Source: Mytilus trossulus (Eukaryota; Mollusca; Bivalvia; Mytilida; Mytilidae). Taken from it: a stretch of DNA of 64,000 nt. The notes under the pieces were generated by a model. It worked only from the letters and a program-made list of their open reading frames with translations, was not told the origin of the DNA and ran no database searches. The position numbers and the translations under genes were made by a program. Of this stretch, positions 27,301-42,300 are shown piece after piece (positions within the stretch are counted from its first letter, which is position 1; each line of letters opens with the position of its first letter). The DNA is taken from contig NC_086378.1 of assembly GCF_036588685.1 (NCBI RefSeq), positions 47,796,686 through 47,860,685 on the forward strand. Direction: 5' to 3'.

Positions 27301-30300
27301 CAGGATACTAATTAGTGATCTCTTGCCTATATTTCATGTAAGACTAAGATATTTATAAGAAGTTTAAAACAAAAAGAACCCAAAATGAAATTTAGTTTCT
27401 AGTCTTTGCACTTTTATATGCTGGGAATATTGGAACTCTGTTCTTTCATTTCATTAATATTAATACAATCATTATAGTGAAATTCATCTTGAAATGTTCA
27501 ATTGACCAGTCATGGAGTATTGAGGGCCCAACCTTGTTTGAGAGGAATATTCATAAAACTCTTGGTTTTAAGTGCCATACATATTTTAAGAATTGAATGC
27601 CTCTTTTTGTAAGTTCATTGGGGTATAAAAGCGTTGACCAAAGTACATTTTGTATGAAGCATGAAAGCGCTTCATTCTAAAAATGTGTGCATGATCAAAG
27701 CTTTTACACCCCAATGAAGTTAGGATCATGAAAACATGATTGCATGGAATAATGGAATAGGACCTCGGTTCTATTTTGCTGGTTTTTGGAGCTGGAGGTA
27801 ATGATTAAGAGGGACAATTTTTATTTAATTTACCTATGCACTTAATTGTGGGACCTCATGTTATAATGAATGATGAATTTTATTGTGTAATGAAGGTGAT
27901 TAAGAAATAACGCGAGATTGCAGTTTGCCAATCAGAATAACGTATTATAATAAAACATACATCTAATGGAATTATATATATATAGTGAGAGATTTTAAAT
28001 TTATATACAAATTTGACAGAATATATTCATATTTACAGTTTTATAGTAAACTTAGAGGATGTCTGTCCATTCCCTGGGGACATGAGTCAGTGGAAAAACA
28101 CAGGAATTAGTAATTATTATTGTTCAAAAGAAGTTGATATTTTGTTTCTATTGAATTTGCATGTTACAGGGATAGAAATAAGACTTGCAATTATTGTAAA
28201 AACACTAAAGCAAAATTGTGGAAAACATTTCCAAAACAATATCATAATATTTTGAACATTCAAAAGAATTCCAGGAAAAAAATTCAAATATTTGTCAATG
28301 GCCTCCATAGCCTCAGTGCTTATAAGTGCTTATTTCTATCCTTGTGTGATAATTTTTGTCTTACTTTACAAGACATAAGAATCTTATCCAGTTGTACAGT
28401 GTTAACTTTTTGTATTATGCATTATATTTTAGAAGGAAGAAGACTTAGTAGTGGATATTAGATATTTTGATACAGATGCTGGTTTCCTTCTTGCATGGCA
28501 CATTTTTCTGTTGTCCTTAACCTCAAATGTTCAATGAAAATTATATATATGTTTTCAATTAAGACTTCTTTATAAGAAAAAATTATTATTAAGCGAACCC
28601 TTTTAAAATTTTTGTCCATCATTAAATTAAAAAATATAATTAAATTCTTGATATACTTGGAAATACTAAATCTCACCACTCACCAAGTATTTAGAAATTA
28701 AATTTTGGATATTACTTTAGACCGTAATAGGTAAAAGTCATATTTCAAAATTTTCAGTTCTATGACAATATTCATTCTGTGTCGGAAACCGATTCTGTGT
28801 CAAATATTTTATCACAATCCAAATTCAGAGCTGTATCAAGTTTAAAAGTAGTTTTCACACTTGCCTCAACTAATAAGGTAGCAATAAACAGTTAGCACAG
28901 TTAGTTTCGCATTATGGCCACGGTGGATTTTTTTTATAAAATAAAATACTGGGGTAAAAGAACTTAAAAATTAAGAAGGCTGTTATATATTGCTATGAAA
29001 GTGGTTTTAATGGAAAGGTATGGTTCCAGGGAAGAGATTGAGCCATATTTTGTTCAGTAGAAGTGTAAATTTCGGGTTCATATTCATGTACACACATGTC
29101 TAGTCCAGCAATGACTGAAATTATATCCGCATTTGTTGACAGTTTTTGAGGGGTGAGAATTTGACACGAACTTGAAAGTTCAATTGCGGGAAAAAGAGGT
29201 GATTGACCCCCAATTTTTATTTCATTTTCTTAAAGGTCTAAACTTTTTGCTTGAAAACATGTATGTCTGAGGTTCATTGAAATTCTAGTATATATATTTT
29301 TTTACGCCCAAACGAGTTGTCGCGACAGCAAATTTTGAAGAAGAAAAAACAAAACAAACACCAAATGTTTCCATGGGTACTGAACTTTGTAATTTATTTT
29401 TAACCTTTAATTGCATGATTTGAAATCTGTTGGGAAATAGCATTCTGAATATATATACATGTTGGGGCATTGATGTAAGATTGCATATATCCATTTCAAA
29501 ATACATGTACATGGTTCAGCACTTAGAGGCTCAATTTTATCATCAAGCGCTAACTGTTTATTGCTACCTAAGGGTTCAACACCCCAGTGTTGTATCAAGC
29601 TGTGTCCAGCTGAGCATTTTATTTGTTAAAAATGATTATAATACAGAAACTGTTTCCATACTTTGCTTACAAGGATCGAACGGGCGAAAAATGTTTTTCG
29701 AAATATAACTAAAGCCCCAATTAGAGAATGTTTAATTATTCAATATAAACTGGGACTATAGTACCAAATATAAATCAAACAACAAGGTTTATTCCGGTAC
29801 TAGTTTTCGAATTATAATCAACTATTTGATTTAGGCGTTAAAACCTTTGGCGACCCCCAGTTAAAAGTCTACAACGTGATAAGTGGGCGTTACAGACAAC
29901 CGCTCACCTAATCTGACCAAGTCAATTGATGAAATGGGCGTGCCAAGATATGGCCTAGTCCAAGCTGTTTTGAATTTGATTCTATTATGAACACAAGAAC
30001 AGCGACACATTTCAGTGTCTCCACTCTTGTAAAAGAGAGTATACAAAATAGTTTCAATACTATAATACTTATTATTGTGAAAAAATTTCATGGGAAGAGT
30101 AGATATTTTCAATGTTTTTCATGTTTGAATTGTTAAAACTAGTCATTTAGGGGCTGTTTGGTTTGAGCCTAGACTCCGTATTGAAGGCTGTACTTTAACC
30201 TATAATTGTTAACTTTTCATACATAGAGTTTTCTCATTGGCACTCATACCACATCTTCGTATTTATAAACATGTCATATACATTGCTTTCTTTTGCAGGT

Positions 30301-33300
30301 GCATTGAAAAAAAGACCAAAAAGCACTTTTGATTTTATCACAGATATAAATTGGGCCTGCAATAAAAAGCATGAAATTAGCACTGAGCTTCCTATAACAG
30401 TTGGAGAAGATACACATGTTAGGGATATTCAAGAACAGAGATCTGTACACAACACTGAGCTTCCTATAACAAGTGGAGAAGATACACATGTTAGGGATAT
30501 TCAAGAACAGAGATCTGTACACAACACTGAGCTTCCTATAACAAGTGGAGAAGATACACATGTTAGGGATATTCAAGAACAGAGATCTGTACACAACACT
30601 GAGCTTCCTATAACAAGTGGAGAAGATACACATGTTAGGGATATTCAAGAACAGAGATCTGTACACAACACTGAGCTTCCTATAACAGTTGGAGAAGATA
30701 CACATGTTAGGGATATTCAAGAACAGAGATCTGTACACAACACTGAGCTTCCTATAACAGTTGGAGAAGATACACATGTTAGGGATATTCAAGAACAGAG
30801 ATCTGTACACAACACTGAGCTTCCTATAACAGTTGGAGAAGATACACATGTTAGGGATATTCAAGAACAGAGATCTGTACACAACACTGAGCTTCCTATA
30901 ACAAGTGGAGAAGATACACATGTTAGGGATATTCAAGAACAGAGATCTGTACACAACACTGAGCTTCCTATAACAGTTGGAGAAGATACACATGTTAGGG
31001 ATATTCAAGAACAGAGATCTGTACACAACACTGAGCTTCCTATAACAGTTGGAGAAGATACACATGTTAGGGATATTCAAGAACAGAGATCTGTACACAA
31101 CACTGAGCTTCCTATAACAGTTCATGCAGTTGGAGAAGATACACATGTTAGGGATATTCAAGAACAGAGATCTGTACACAACACTGAGCTTCCTATAACA
31201 GTTGGAGAAGATACACATGTTAGGGATATTCAAGAACAGAGATCTGTACACAACACTGAGCTTCCTATAACAGTTGGAGAAGATACACATGTTAGGGATA
31301 TTCAAGAACAGAGATCTGAACACAACACTGAGCTTCCTATAACAGTTGGAGAAGATACACATGTTAGGGATATTCAAGAACAGAGATCTGTACACAACAC
31401 TGAGCTTCCTATAGCAAGTGGAGAAGATACACATGTTAGGGATATTCAAGAACAGAGATCTGTACACAACACTGAGCTTCCTATAACAGTTGGAGAAGAT
31501 ACACATGTTAGGGATATTCAAGAACAGAGATCTGTACACAACACTGAGCTTCCTATAACAGTTGGAGAAGATACACATGTTAGGGATATTCAAGAACAGA
31601 GATCTGTACACAACACTGAGCTTCCTATAACAGTTGGAGAAGATACACATGTTAGGGATATTCAAGAACAGAGATCTGTACACAACACTGAGCTTCCTAT
31701 AACAGTTGGAGAAGATACACATGTTAGGGATATTCAAGAACAGAGATCTGTACACAACACTGAGCTTCCTATAACAAGTGGAGAAGATACACATGTTAGG
31801 GATATTCAAGAACAGAGATCTGAACACAACACTGAGCTTCCTATAACAAGTGGAGAAGATACACATGTTAGGGATATTCAAGAACAGAGATCTGTACACA
31901 ACACTGAGCTTCCTATAACAGTTGGAGAAGATACACATGTTAGGGATATTCAAGAACAGAGATCTGTACACAACACTGAGCTTCCTATAACAGTTGGAGA
32001 AGATACACATGTTAGGGATATTCAAGAACAGAGATCTGTACACAACACTGAGCTTCCTATAACAGTTGGAGAAGATACACATGTTAGGGATATTCAAGAA
32101 CAGAGATCTGTACACAACACTGAGCTTCCTATAACAAGTGGAGAAGATACACATGTTAGGGATATTCAAGAACAGAGATCTGAACACAACACTGAGCTTC
32201 CTATAACAGTTGGAGAAGATACACATGTTAGGGATATTCAAGAACAGAGATCTGTACACAACACTGAGCTTCCTATAACAAGTGGAGAAGATACACATGT
32301 TAGGGATATTCAAGAACAGAGATCTGAACACAACACTGAGCTTCCTAAAGGGGGAAATGTATATACCTTTTCTCTTGGAGAAATGCAAAATTTAGCCCAG
32401 CAGTGGACAAAGCAGACAGAAGATGAAGAATCTGATACTCCTTCTTCTACTGTTGTTTTTATTGAGGAACAAGAACATGGTATTTTTAAGTTTACAGAAA
32501 TCAAACAAATATCAATGTTTAAAGGTGAAACCAAAGGACCAACAGATGATAATCATGAAGTGGTTTATGAGGCAGAAGCTGTGATAGAAACAGAAACTTT
32601 TGCAGATGATACTTTGATTTTTCCAAAGGATGAGATACAGGTAAAATATAAGATCAAAAATGTTTATGCAGTTATGGTTCCTCTAATGAAACTTAATGAC
32701 TACAAGTATGAAATTAAACAAACTTGAGTTATAAGCCATACAGTAAACTTCCCCATCATTAGTTTTCCACCTTTATCCTTATATTTCAAAAATATTGTAC
32801 ATATATCGGAATTGTGCACCTGTCATTATCATGCTTTTGGAACTATAACAGGATCCCTCCCCTCCTTTTTTCAAGACTGTAAACATAGACATTCAAGATT
32901 TTGTGTAAACTAAGCTTTTTCAACTTAAATCCCTTAAAATTTATACAAAATTATACACATATTGTAATGGTGCTCCCTTCTATTACCATCGTGTATTGAC
33001 GTGATTGACTTGTTTGTGGACTTTTCTCATTCATCCAGACATAGAAACTTCGTCATTCTTTCAAATTTTGATATTTCCTAGAACTTGCAGGAAAGCACAA
33101 GTTTTAATCTGTAATGTCTTTCATTAAAATTTCAAGTCGGTTTAATATGAACTTTTTGTGATAGATCAATGATGTTTTCTATCAAGTTGCATTACTATCA
33201 GTACATATCAGTTTGATGACTATTTTTTTTGGACATATTATTTACAGACTCTGCTTTGTAGGAAATCATTGGACATGATGTCATGGATGTAGAAGATGGG

Positions 33301-36300
33301 AAAAAATGTAAAAAGAGAAGATGGAAGAGAATTAGGTACATTATGCATAAATATATACACATGTGTTAACGAATTTAAATGTCAAACGATTTTTTTTGTG
33401 GATCTAAACAACAAGGCAGTGAAACACTTTAAATTATCTTTATTTTTCGAATCAGTTAACCCCTTTAGCGATCTGGAAACCAAGGCATGGAAAAATTACC
33501 ACAATGTTTTTAGGCCTTTTTGTGAATTATTTCTAATTCAGATCAATGCAAAGAAATCTAAAAGATAAATGGTGTAAATAAGAATTTGATTCTAAACTTT
33601 ATTTTATCATAAATTATTAATTTTTACGCAAAAAATCTACTTTTTTCATATAAATAAGAAGATGTGGTATGAGTGCCAATGAGACAACTTTCCATCCAAG
33701 TAACAGTGTATTTTAAGTTAACAATTATAGGTCAAAGTACAACCTTCAACATGGATCCTTGGCTCGCACCGAAGAGCAAGCTATGAAGGGTCCCAAAATG
33801 ACCAGTGTAAAACAATTCAAACAGGAAAACCAATGGTCTCATCTATATAAAAAAAGAGAAATGAAAAAACATGTATGAACCACCTCCAACAAGCTTAAAT
33901 TAAAATATAATAATTTTGTTGTTTGGAGTACAGATTTAGAGGTGAAAATGTATTGTCTATATATCTGTGGAAGTCATATAATGATTTTGTTGTTCAGAGT
34001 AAGATGGCGGAAGTGAAAATTTATCGCAATACTAAATACTTATCAAAAGTGGTACACATTAAAAGTTTTTAGTTAGTTTTCTACAGGTACAACCAAATTT
34101 ACTAATCAAATTTTTGTATCTATGAAAGAATTTAGTAAAAGTTTTAGTAATTTATGGTATAAACGAAATCCCTGACTTGATAATATTTGTATATATCTCA
34201 ATATAATCAAATTTACTATTACAGTTTTAAAAAAAAGCATTTACCGCATGAAAGAATTGTACATTCATTAACTGGTGACAGATCACGCGACGAAACTTAA
34301 CATTGATATTTTTCTGATTACGACATTTTACACCATAAGCCTGGAAATTTCACATATATATATATGACCATGATGGCACACAGGATAGATAAGGGATTTA
34401 AACATGTTTGATTTGAGTAAATTATTATTAAAAGGCCATTCAACCAGTCATATGAAAAATTCTTGCGAAATAGTATATTCCAGTCTGTATTTTGAGTGAC
34501 AAAATTTTAAAAGTCCAGTATTGTATGAAATTTATATTCACATTTTTTTTTATAACACTTAATTTGTTTTGAAGGTACACAGATTCTGATATGGAAGTTG
34601 ATCCTCCAGCTGAAGGTACATGTAGTATCAAAAGAACGAAAGTCAGTAATGAGACATGTGAGTTGGTTTATGATATTGATAACAACAGTGATAACAACAG
34701 TGATAACAACAGTGATAACAACAGTGATAACAACAGTGATAACAACAGTGATAACAACAGTGATAACAACAGTGAGACAAGTGAACAATATCCTGTACTC
34801 CCAAAGCTGCAGTGCTCAGTTGGCAAAATTGAGTTGAGTTCTGAGGATTCTGAAGATATTGACGACTTAATAGATGAAGATATCATTATAAGAGATGTTA
34901 AACACAAGGAACTATACATTACTGGTGTGAAAAAAAATGAATTTACTAAAACGGGTAAAATGAAGAAAACAGAGAGGGTATATAATTCCCACCACCCCTG
35001 TCCATTTTGTGGCATAATGCAGACTAATTTTTCCCACCATATATTGTCTACTAAACATATGGAAGAACAAGAAGTTAAAGAAATTATGAAACTAGATCTT
35101 TCAAACAGTAGTTCTGAGGAAAAAAAGAAAATTATGAAAGATAGAAAAAGAATGATTGATCTGTTAAGATTAAAAGGATGTCATCAACATAACATGAAAG
35201 TCAATCAAAGTAAAACCGGAGAAATCATATTGGCCCGTAGAATTTTAACGTCCGGATCTTTTGACATTGAAAAGTATGGAGCGTGTCCATCATGTCTTGG
35301 GTGGTTTTTAATGTCAAATTTTCAAAGGCATCAATCAAATTGTCCTGGTAATTATAGTAGAACGAAACAAAGTAAGGCTAGTTTGATAACCCAGTCTCAG
35401 ATAATATCTAGAAGAATTTCAGATGAGGCTAGTCCTGCTTTAGTCAGAGAGGTTTTTAGTATAATGACCATAGATGAAGTCTCAAAGGTTGCAAAAAATG
35501 ACAAACTAATTATATCATTAGGAAATCAATGGATGCTGTCTAACATGGGCAATCGTATAATGAGGAAATACTATACATCTTCTGTGATGAGATTGGCAGC
35601 CAAGCTTCTGACTTCTTTAAGAAGCATCACAGGTTTGAAGGAACATTCAATGGAGCAGTTCATAGAAGCAAAATATTATGAATATTTTGCCAAAGCTGCA
35701 TTGATTTGTAGTAAACAAGTTGTAAATGATGAAGAAGATTTGAATAGCCCAAGCAATGCAATAAAACTTGGATATGACATAAAACGTATGGCTTCTGCAA
35801 AACTTGGTGAAGCTTTAGTGGAAGGTGATGATCTAAAGAAATCCCAAGCAGAAAACTTTTTAACACTAGTGAATATGAGTTGGAGCTTGAAAGTGACAAA
35901 ACTAGCAAGAATGGTTCTAGCAGAAAGAAATTTTAATATTATTAAGCAACTTCCTCTACCTGAAGACATTCAAAAAATGGTTTCTTTTATGGTGGAAGAG
36001 CTTAATAAATTGGACTTGCAGGATGTTGCATACAAGATATTTAGAAAGGCTGCTGTTCTTGCTTTAGCTAGGATTACATTGTATAATAGAAGAAGATGTC
36101 ATGAAGTTCAAGCTTTAAAGTGAGTATATAATATAGTTCAGACTATTCCAAAATTGGTTGTAAAATGGGAAGGGGTCTGTTCAAAGGCTTTTCTTATAAA
36201 ATTTGATCAGTCCAATTATTTTAGAAAGATAGCCTGGTAAAATAGGAATAGGACAGTTATAGGAAATAATGAAATAAAAATTTAATGCATTACAGGGTTA

Positions 36301-39300
36301 AATAATAAAAAGTGCCATCTAGCTCCCTCCTCTCCGTAAAATCTATTACTTGAACAGCTGTAACCATAGAAATAAATAAGATAAGGAGATGTGGTTTATT
36401 GCCAATGTGAGACGACTATCCAATAAAGACCAAATGGCATATGGATGAAAACAACAGATTATATTTATAACCATATGACCTTCAACAATGAGTTAAACTA
36501 ACCTATGCACATGTACCTTGTAGTCTGCCAAAAATCCATATGAAAACAAAATGTTGATCCATTCTAAAAAGAAAATGGCCTGATTTATTTAAAAAAAAAG
36601 TTATTAAAGTAAAACAATTCAACAGACAGTTACCTATGACACATGTATGACAAGCACTTTAAACATCAGAAAAAATACAACAAAACCTAGGGTGCTCCTA
36701 GAAGGTAGGCATAACTTTTTTGATTAGACAATCTAAATAGAAATAATTCATCATTTTTGTCTTGCCCCCGACGCAGTATGCAAGACAGGTATAACTATCC
36801 AGTGGTGTCATAAACTACATGTATTTATATAAAGCATATTACAGAAGGTAGAAGACCTGGATGCTTCATATCTTGTCTGCAGATACCTTATGTTACAAAG
36901 TTTTGGCCTGTAATATTTACAAAGTCCTTGACCTCATTTTCATGGTTCATTGGTCAATGTTAAGTTTTTGTATTTTGATCTGTTTTTCAGCAGTAGGTCA
37001 ACTATATTTGGCATATGGAATGATTGTAAGGTATACATGTCTGTCTGGCAGGTATTATCTGACCTTGACCTCATTTTCATTGTACATTGGTCAACATGGT
37101 CAATGTTAAGTTTTTGTGTTTCGTTCAGTTTTTTCAAGTACTATAAGTTAAAGGTCAACTATATTTAGTTAATGATAATGTTATGTTTATGTGATACTTA
37201 TTGTAAAACCTTCATGTTACAGACTTTCAATATAAATTCAATGATAAGTTAAAAAGGCGAGACATTTTAGCCTGTGCATTCCTGTTCTATTGTAAATGTA
37301 TGGATTTTCTTAATACTCTACCATTGTCTACTGGGACTTCATTTAGTAAAATTATTTTATGATTTCATTATCAAATTTCTGTCACTACCATTCAGAGTAG
37401 AAAAAATAGCTGGAGTTTAAATGTTTCAATCCCTGATGTTTGGGCTTGTCCCCTTAATTTTTGGTAGATACGTGTAGGTAGAACTGATATAAATATTTTA
37501 AGGTTTTCATAGCCTGGACTATCTATGAAATATATAACTTTCTTCCAAATATTTCCTGCTTACAACATGTACAATGTAATAGCCTAATATAATATAGGTC
37601 TTAAAACTTACAAATGCCTAGTTGGTAACTTTATACAACTGAATATCCAGCTAATAGAAATTGTTCTTAAATTTCAGTTTATCGGATTACAGGAGGAGAA
37701 AAAGTACCCCAGATGAAGTGGCTTTGCAAATGAGCCATGAGCTCACAGAGTTTGAAAAGGAGCTTCTTAACACGCAGGAGGTGGTAATGATTCGAGGGAA
37801 GGTATGCTGTTAAAACAAAATTAATCATATATAAAAATAAGAAGATACATTGGTATGATTGCTAATGAGACACTATACAGCAAAGTAAGCTATGAACAAA
37901 ATCACAAATGTAAAATAATTTAAAAAAACTAATATTTTACTAACAACTTGATTTATGTACAAAACAATAAACGAAAAACAAATATGTTATACAGCAACAA
38001 ATAACAACCACTGAGTTACAGACTCCCAACTTGGGACAGTGGTGTAACAGTAAGATATCAGAACAAACTATTAAAATCAGTTGAAAAGGGCTTAACTCAT
38101 CAGATCAATACCATTTGATTAAATAGGAAAAAAAATTATTATTTTGTGGTGAAGTCTTGTCTTCTTATTATAAAGGGTGGCAAGGCGGTTCCGGTTATTA
38201 TCCCAAAGGATGCTGTAAATGTGTTGGAATACCTGTCAAATGACTCTATTAGACTCAAAGTTGGAATACCTCCTTCGAAATATTTGTTTGCTAATTCCAG
38301 TAAGTATACTATTTATGTTGCACCAAGTAGCATATTTTGTTTATTTCATAATAAACAATACCTGCTTAATAATTGTTTGTTTCTAATTTGTGTATATACA
38401 TATGTACAGTCCTGTCAAGCAAATTTACGCAAAGTAGTGGTAGTGTAATGAAATGGACAATCCCGAGGATGGCATAACAACTGAGCAATAATGTTTGGGA
38501 CTTATATTAAACATTATGGAAATATTTTTAGTAAGCCGAAATGTATATTTATTTTTCATGTCTTGTAAGATATTTTTTTTCTTTACTGTTTTTCAACATT
38601 TGCGTCTGGAAAGGAGAAAGGATTAACTGAATGGTTAAATTTAAATCCATTATGAAAAGTCTTTAAATTAAATCGATAAAGGAAATTATTGCCTAGTTAC
38701 AAACACTACCAGGGATAATCCACAATGTGCATCTGTATTACTCCTGTTGTTATTGCTATTCAAATTTGGGCAAAGTCTGATTGATAAGGGGCGGTCTATC
38801 ATTTATCATGTACTATCAAATACACAAAAGTCATCCTAGAAGCCAATGAGCATGTGATTCGGTCATAATTGTGATGTTAACATAATTGAAAATCATTTTT
38901 CACCCATAAAATCATCAATGTTACTAGTAACTAATTATTTATAATGAAAATAGTTCAACTGACAGATTTTATAAATATCAACATAATTCATAAAATTCTG
39001 AGTGGGTACACAGAGGTGTTAAAGTTAACAATTATCAAGCCATTAAACCTTGTTATACAATGTACCAACAATTGGACATTATACTGCCCAAATGAATACA
39101 TGTACACAAACAGATCATGTACATGTATATTAAAAATACATGTATGTTGCTATTAAATACCTGAAAATGTCAAGTTGAGGTCACAGTAAACCATTAAAAA
39201 AAGAATTTCACAGTTGTAAGAAATATTTACATTATTGAAAAAATAATATTTTATTGCATTATCAATATCAAAACCATCCTTTCAAAATATGTATAGATTA

Positions 39301-42300
39301 ACGAAATTGAAAAATTGTTGTCTATTCCACCCACAATATAATATCTTGAAATTTTTTTAATAAAAAAAGTTTTTGGTATTTTGTCCTGTTTTTTAGACTC
39401 TTCCAGCAAAATTTGGACAACTCCTAAACTGAATAGCTTGAAGCAATTCAGGGATCTCCATGGATGATAATTTAAACCATTTTGGTTGATATTGAATAAT
39501 GAAACAAAAATTGTTACCATTAATATTGGAATTATTTGCTATTGAATACAGCTTTTTTGCAGATGCAGGTGTTTTTAGGGGCTATGATGCCATTGGTGCT
39601 GTAAAAAAGGAAGCAGGATTAAAGTTGCCAAACCTTGTTAAAACGTCTAACATGAGGAAGTATATGGCAACAATGATGCAGGTATTAAAACATGATTATA
39701 AAAAAATTGATTATTTAGTTTCTTTTTTAAAATTTAATCCTATCAATCTGACAAATGTGCTTCGGGCAGTTGTAACCCATTTATAGATTTTTTTTATTTT
39801 GAATTTAGTATAGACCCAAACAATAGGACAATCCCTTTCTTAGAACACGAATAACATTCATGCTTCACAACTCAAATCAAATCCTACCATTTCATTAGGC
39901 GAGTGTGCTTTGCTATATTCTAAGGTGACAAGTGACACCATTTTACCACACAATTTCATTATAGAATACAACAGCTTATTTATTAGTCAATTGTTGCTGA
40001 TAGCTAAATAATGAGGTGTTTTGCTTTTGCGCCAATTGACATTTCATTTGCGCCAAAATAAAATCTCTCATTTGCACCAATTTTACAGGTAAATAGTAAT
40101 ATATTAAATATATGAAACATAGACTAAGTAGAATCGAATAAGATTTGTATTGCATTAATTCATCACAATTCAGTTTCATTAATATTTTTAAACGTATTTG
40201 CAAAATATTAAAACATCTTCATAAAAAGCAAGGCAATAAACACTGGTTTAAATTATGATAAAAGGGGTTTGCAAAATGTTAAATATTATTCATATTAATC
40301 AAAGCACTATAAAAAATGGTCCGTTCCTTTAAAGCTTAAAACCACAATAAAAACTCAATTTTCAAAGTAAAAATAACAGGTCTGATCTAGCTCAAAATTT
40401 ATAGGCTTGCAACTGTCCTTATATAATCTAGACGGGGAAAATTCGCATCCAAGGTACATTCCATATTTTTCTAAAAGATAGCATTTTATTTCTTTCTCCA
40501 ATCTCCAAACGACAGCTATGTGTGGTCATCAAATATAATAGTAACTATTTTTTTCCTCTATTCCTTTTCGACTGTATGATATCCATTTTTCAAATAAAAC
40601 ATATGAACATCCCACAAATATTTAACAAACTGACTTAGTTTTGTATAAGAATGAAAATACACTCACATAATAATTAACCAGGGGATATTATTTTTAAAAA
40701 AAATATACGAGCCTCACATTCAAAATTCAATTTATATTTCAATTTTCATTTTATAATTTACCTGTCATGCCTGTAATTTTAACTTTTCAAATAATTTCCC
40801 TGTAAATTGGCGCAAAAGAAATATTTATATTTTGGCGCAAATGAAATACAACATTGTGGCGCAAATGAAATACTACGAATCTTAAGAATTGGCGCAAAAG
40901 CAATACGCCCAAATAATGCTATCAGCTAATTATTGATTTTCTGTCAGAATCATAACATGTGACTAGATCAAGATAAAATCTGAGCTGTCTGATCAGGGAC
41001 AAAGGAAACTTTAAAAAAACTAATAAACAAGGCCACACTTAAAAATATTTTGGTTTGCCCAAACCCTACCCAAAGGTTGAGACAGTGGGTAGGTAGGTAG
41101 GCATTTTCTTTTTTCTTTTTCAAAAAAAGAAATTGAAGTATCAGATGTTTATTAGTCTTATTCAAATCAGGACAATAAAAGAGTTTGAGTAGGCAGTTTT
41201 TTTCTGGGTAGGTAGCGTTTGGGCAAACAAACCTATTATTTATTATGGCCCAAGATGGTAGTAGTCAAACTCATATGTTTCCATCCACACAATTAAGCTT
41301 TTTTCCAAATTGGGACAGCCAATTAAAACCCTGGATGAATGCAGGGTTTGGTTTGACATTAAGGGCTGTCCAATTGCTCGGGACTAGCAAATATCATCAT
41401 CTGGCGAGTAAAAGCTTCAGTGTACTTGTCTGATGGGCATGAAAAAATAAAAGTTAAAATATAAAGATCTGATTTCAGTAAATTCTCTTTTTATAAATAA
41501 ATCATGTCAATCAGCCCTGACATTATTAACAAATTTACACACTTTAAGTATTTTCCCTTTCTAACTATAGACATTTAAAAAATATTTGCCAATCAGATTA
41601 TTTATTCAGTTGAATCAGTCGGATAAGACCTTAGTAGCAGTTGTAAGAAAACTATCCAGGACACAATATATATTTTAGTTTACCTTAATCTCATCAATTT
41701 TAAAACATTGAACAAAAATGAAATTAGGGAAAATAAAAAATACAGTATGTGGTCAAAAGTATTCGTCACTTTTCTTTTTTGCTATATATTTCATATATAT
41801 AAAAACGCATTTTTTCAAAAAAATATTTTGAAGGCATTCATTGTTAGATTTTAATGAACTTGGCACAAAAAGTTATTTGGTAATGATATTGCTGTTAATT
41901 GCATTTCTTTTCTCTTGATATGAACATGTGTTATATTTTTTAATAATTTTATTTAGGTAATATATAGCAAGTTTGTTAACAAAATTATAACTAAATAAAC
42001 AAATATGCATGTGCAGTTCCGCTTCTTTTGGTGCCAAGTTTATTAAATTCCAACCGCAAATGACCCAACAATATTTTTTTGAAAAATTGTAGTTTTGTAT
42101 GAATATATAGTGCAAAATAACAAGTGACGAAACTTTTGGCCACATACTGTAACTGTATAAATAAACTTTAAACCTAATATATTTATTTATCATCCTTTTC
42201 CATGTTTTTTTAAGTTTTTGTGGGTAAAAAAATAAAAGAGCACAGTCCATGGAGCAACACTTTCAGAAATCAGCTACATTTCATTATATTTGGAATTGTA

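Noticed and set aside
28117..28461. Further ORFs downstream of nested-gene exon 2
   Set aside because: Hydrophobic, AT-driven frames on both strands; they start inside or after exon 2 and do not fit the phase of exon 3.
30274..32388. A 704-codon minus-strand ORF antisense to the 27-unit repeat
   Set aside because: 72 bp is divisible by three, so a stop-free frame in one unit stays open through the whole array on either strand. The plus frame continues into unique coding sequence with proper splice sites; the minus frame does not.
34507..35015. Three other open frames across the DNNS repeat, on both strands
   Set aside because: Same cause: a 12-bp unit keeps all stop-free frames open. Only the plus frame with the zinc fingers and recombinase-like domain extends far.
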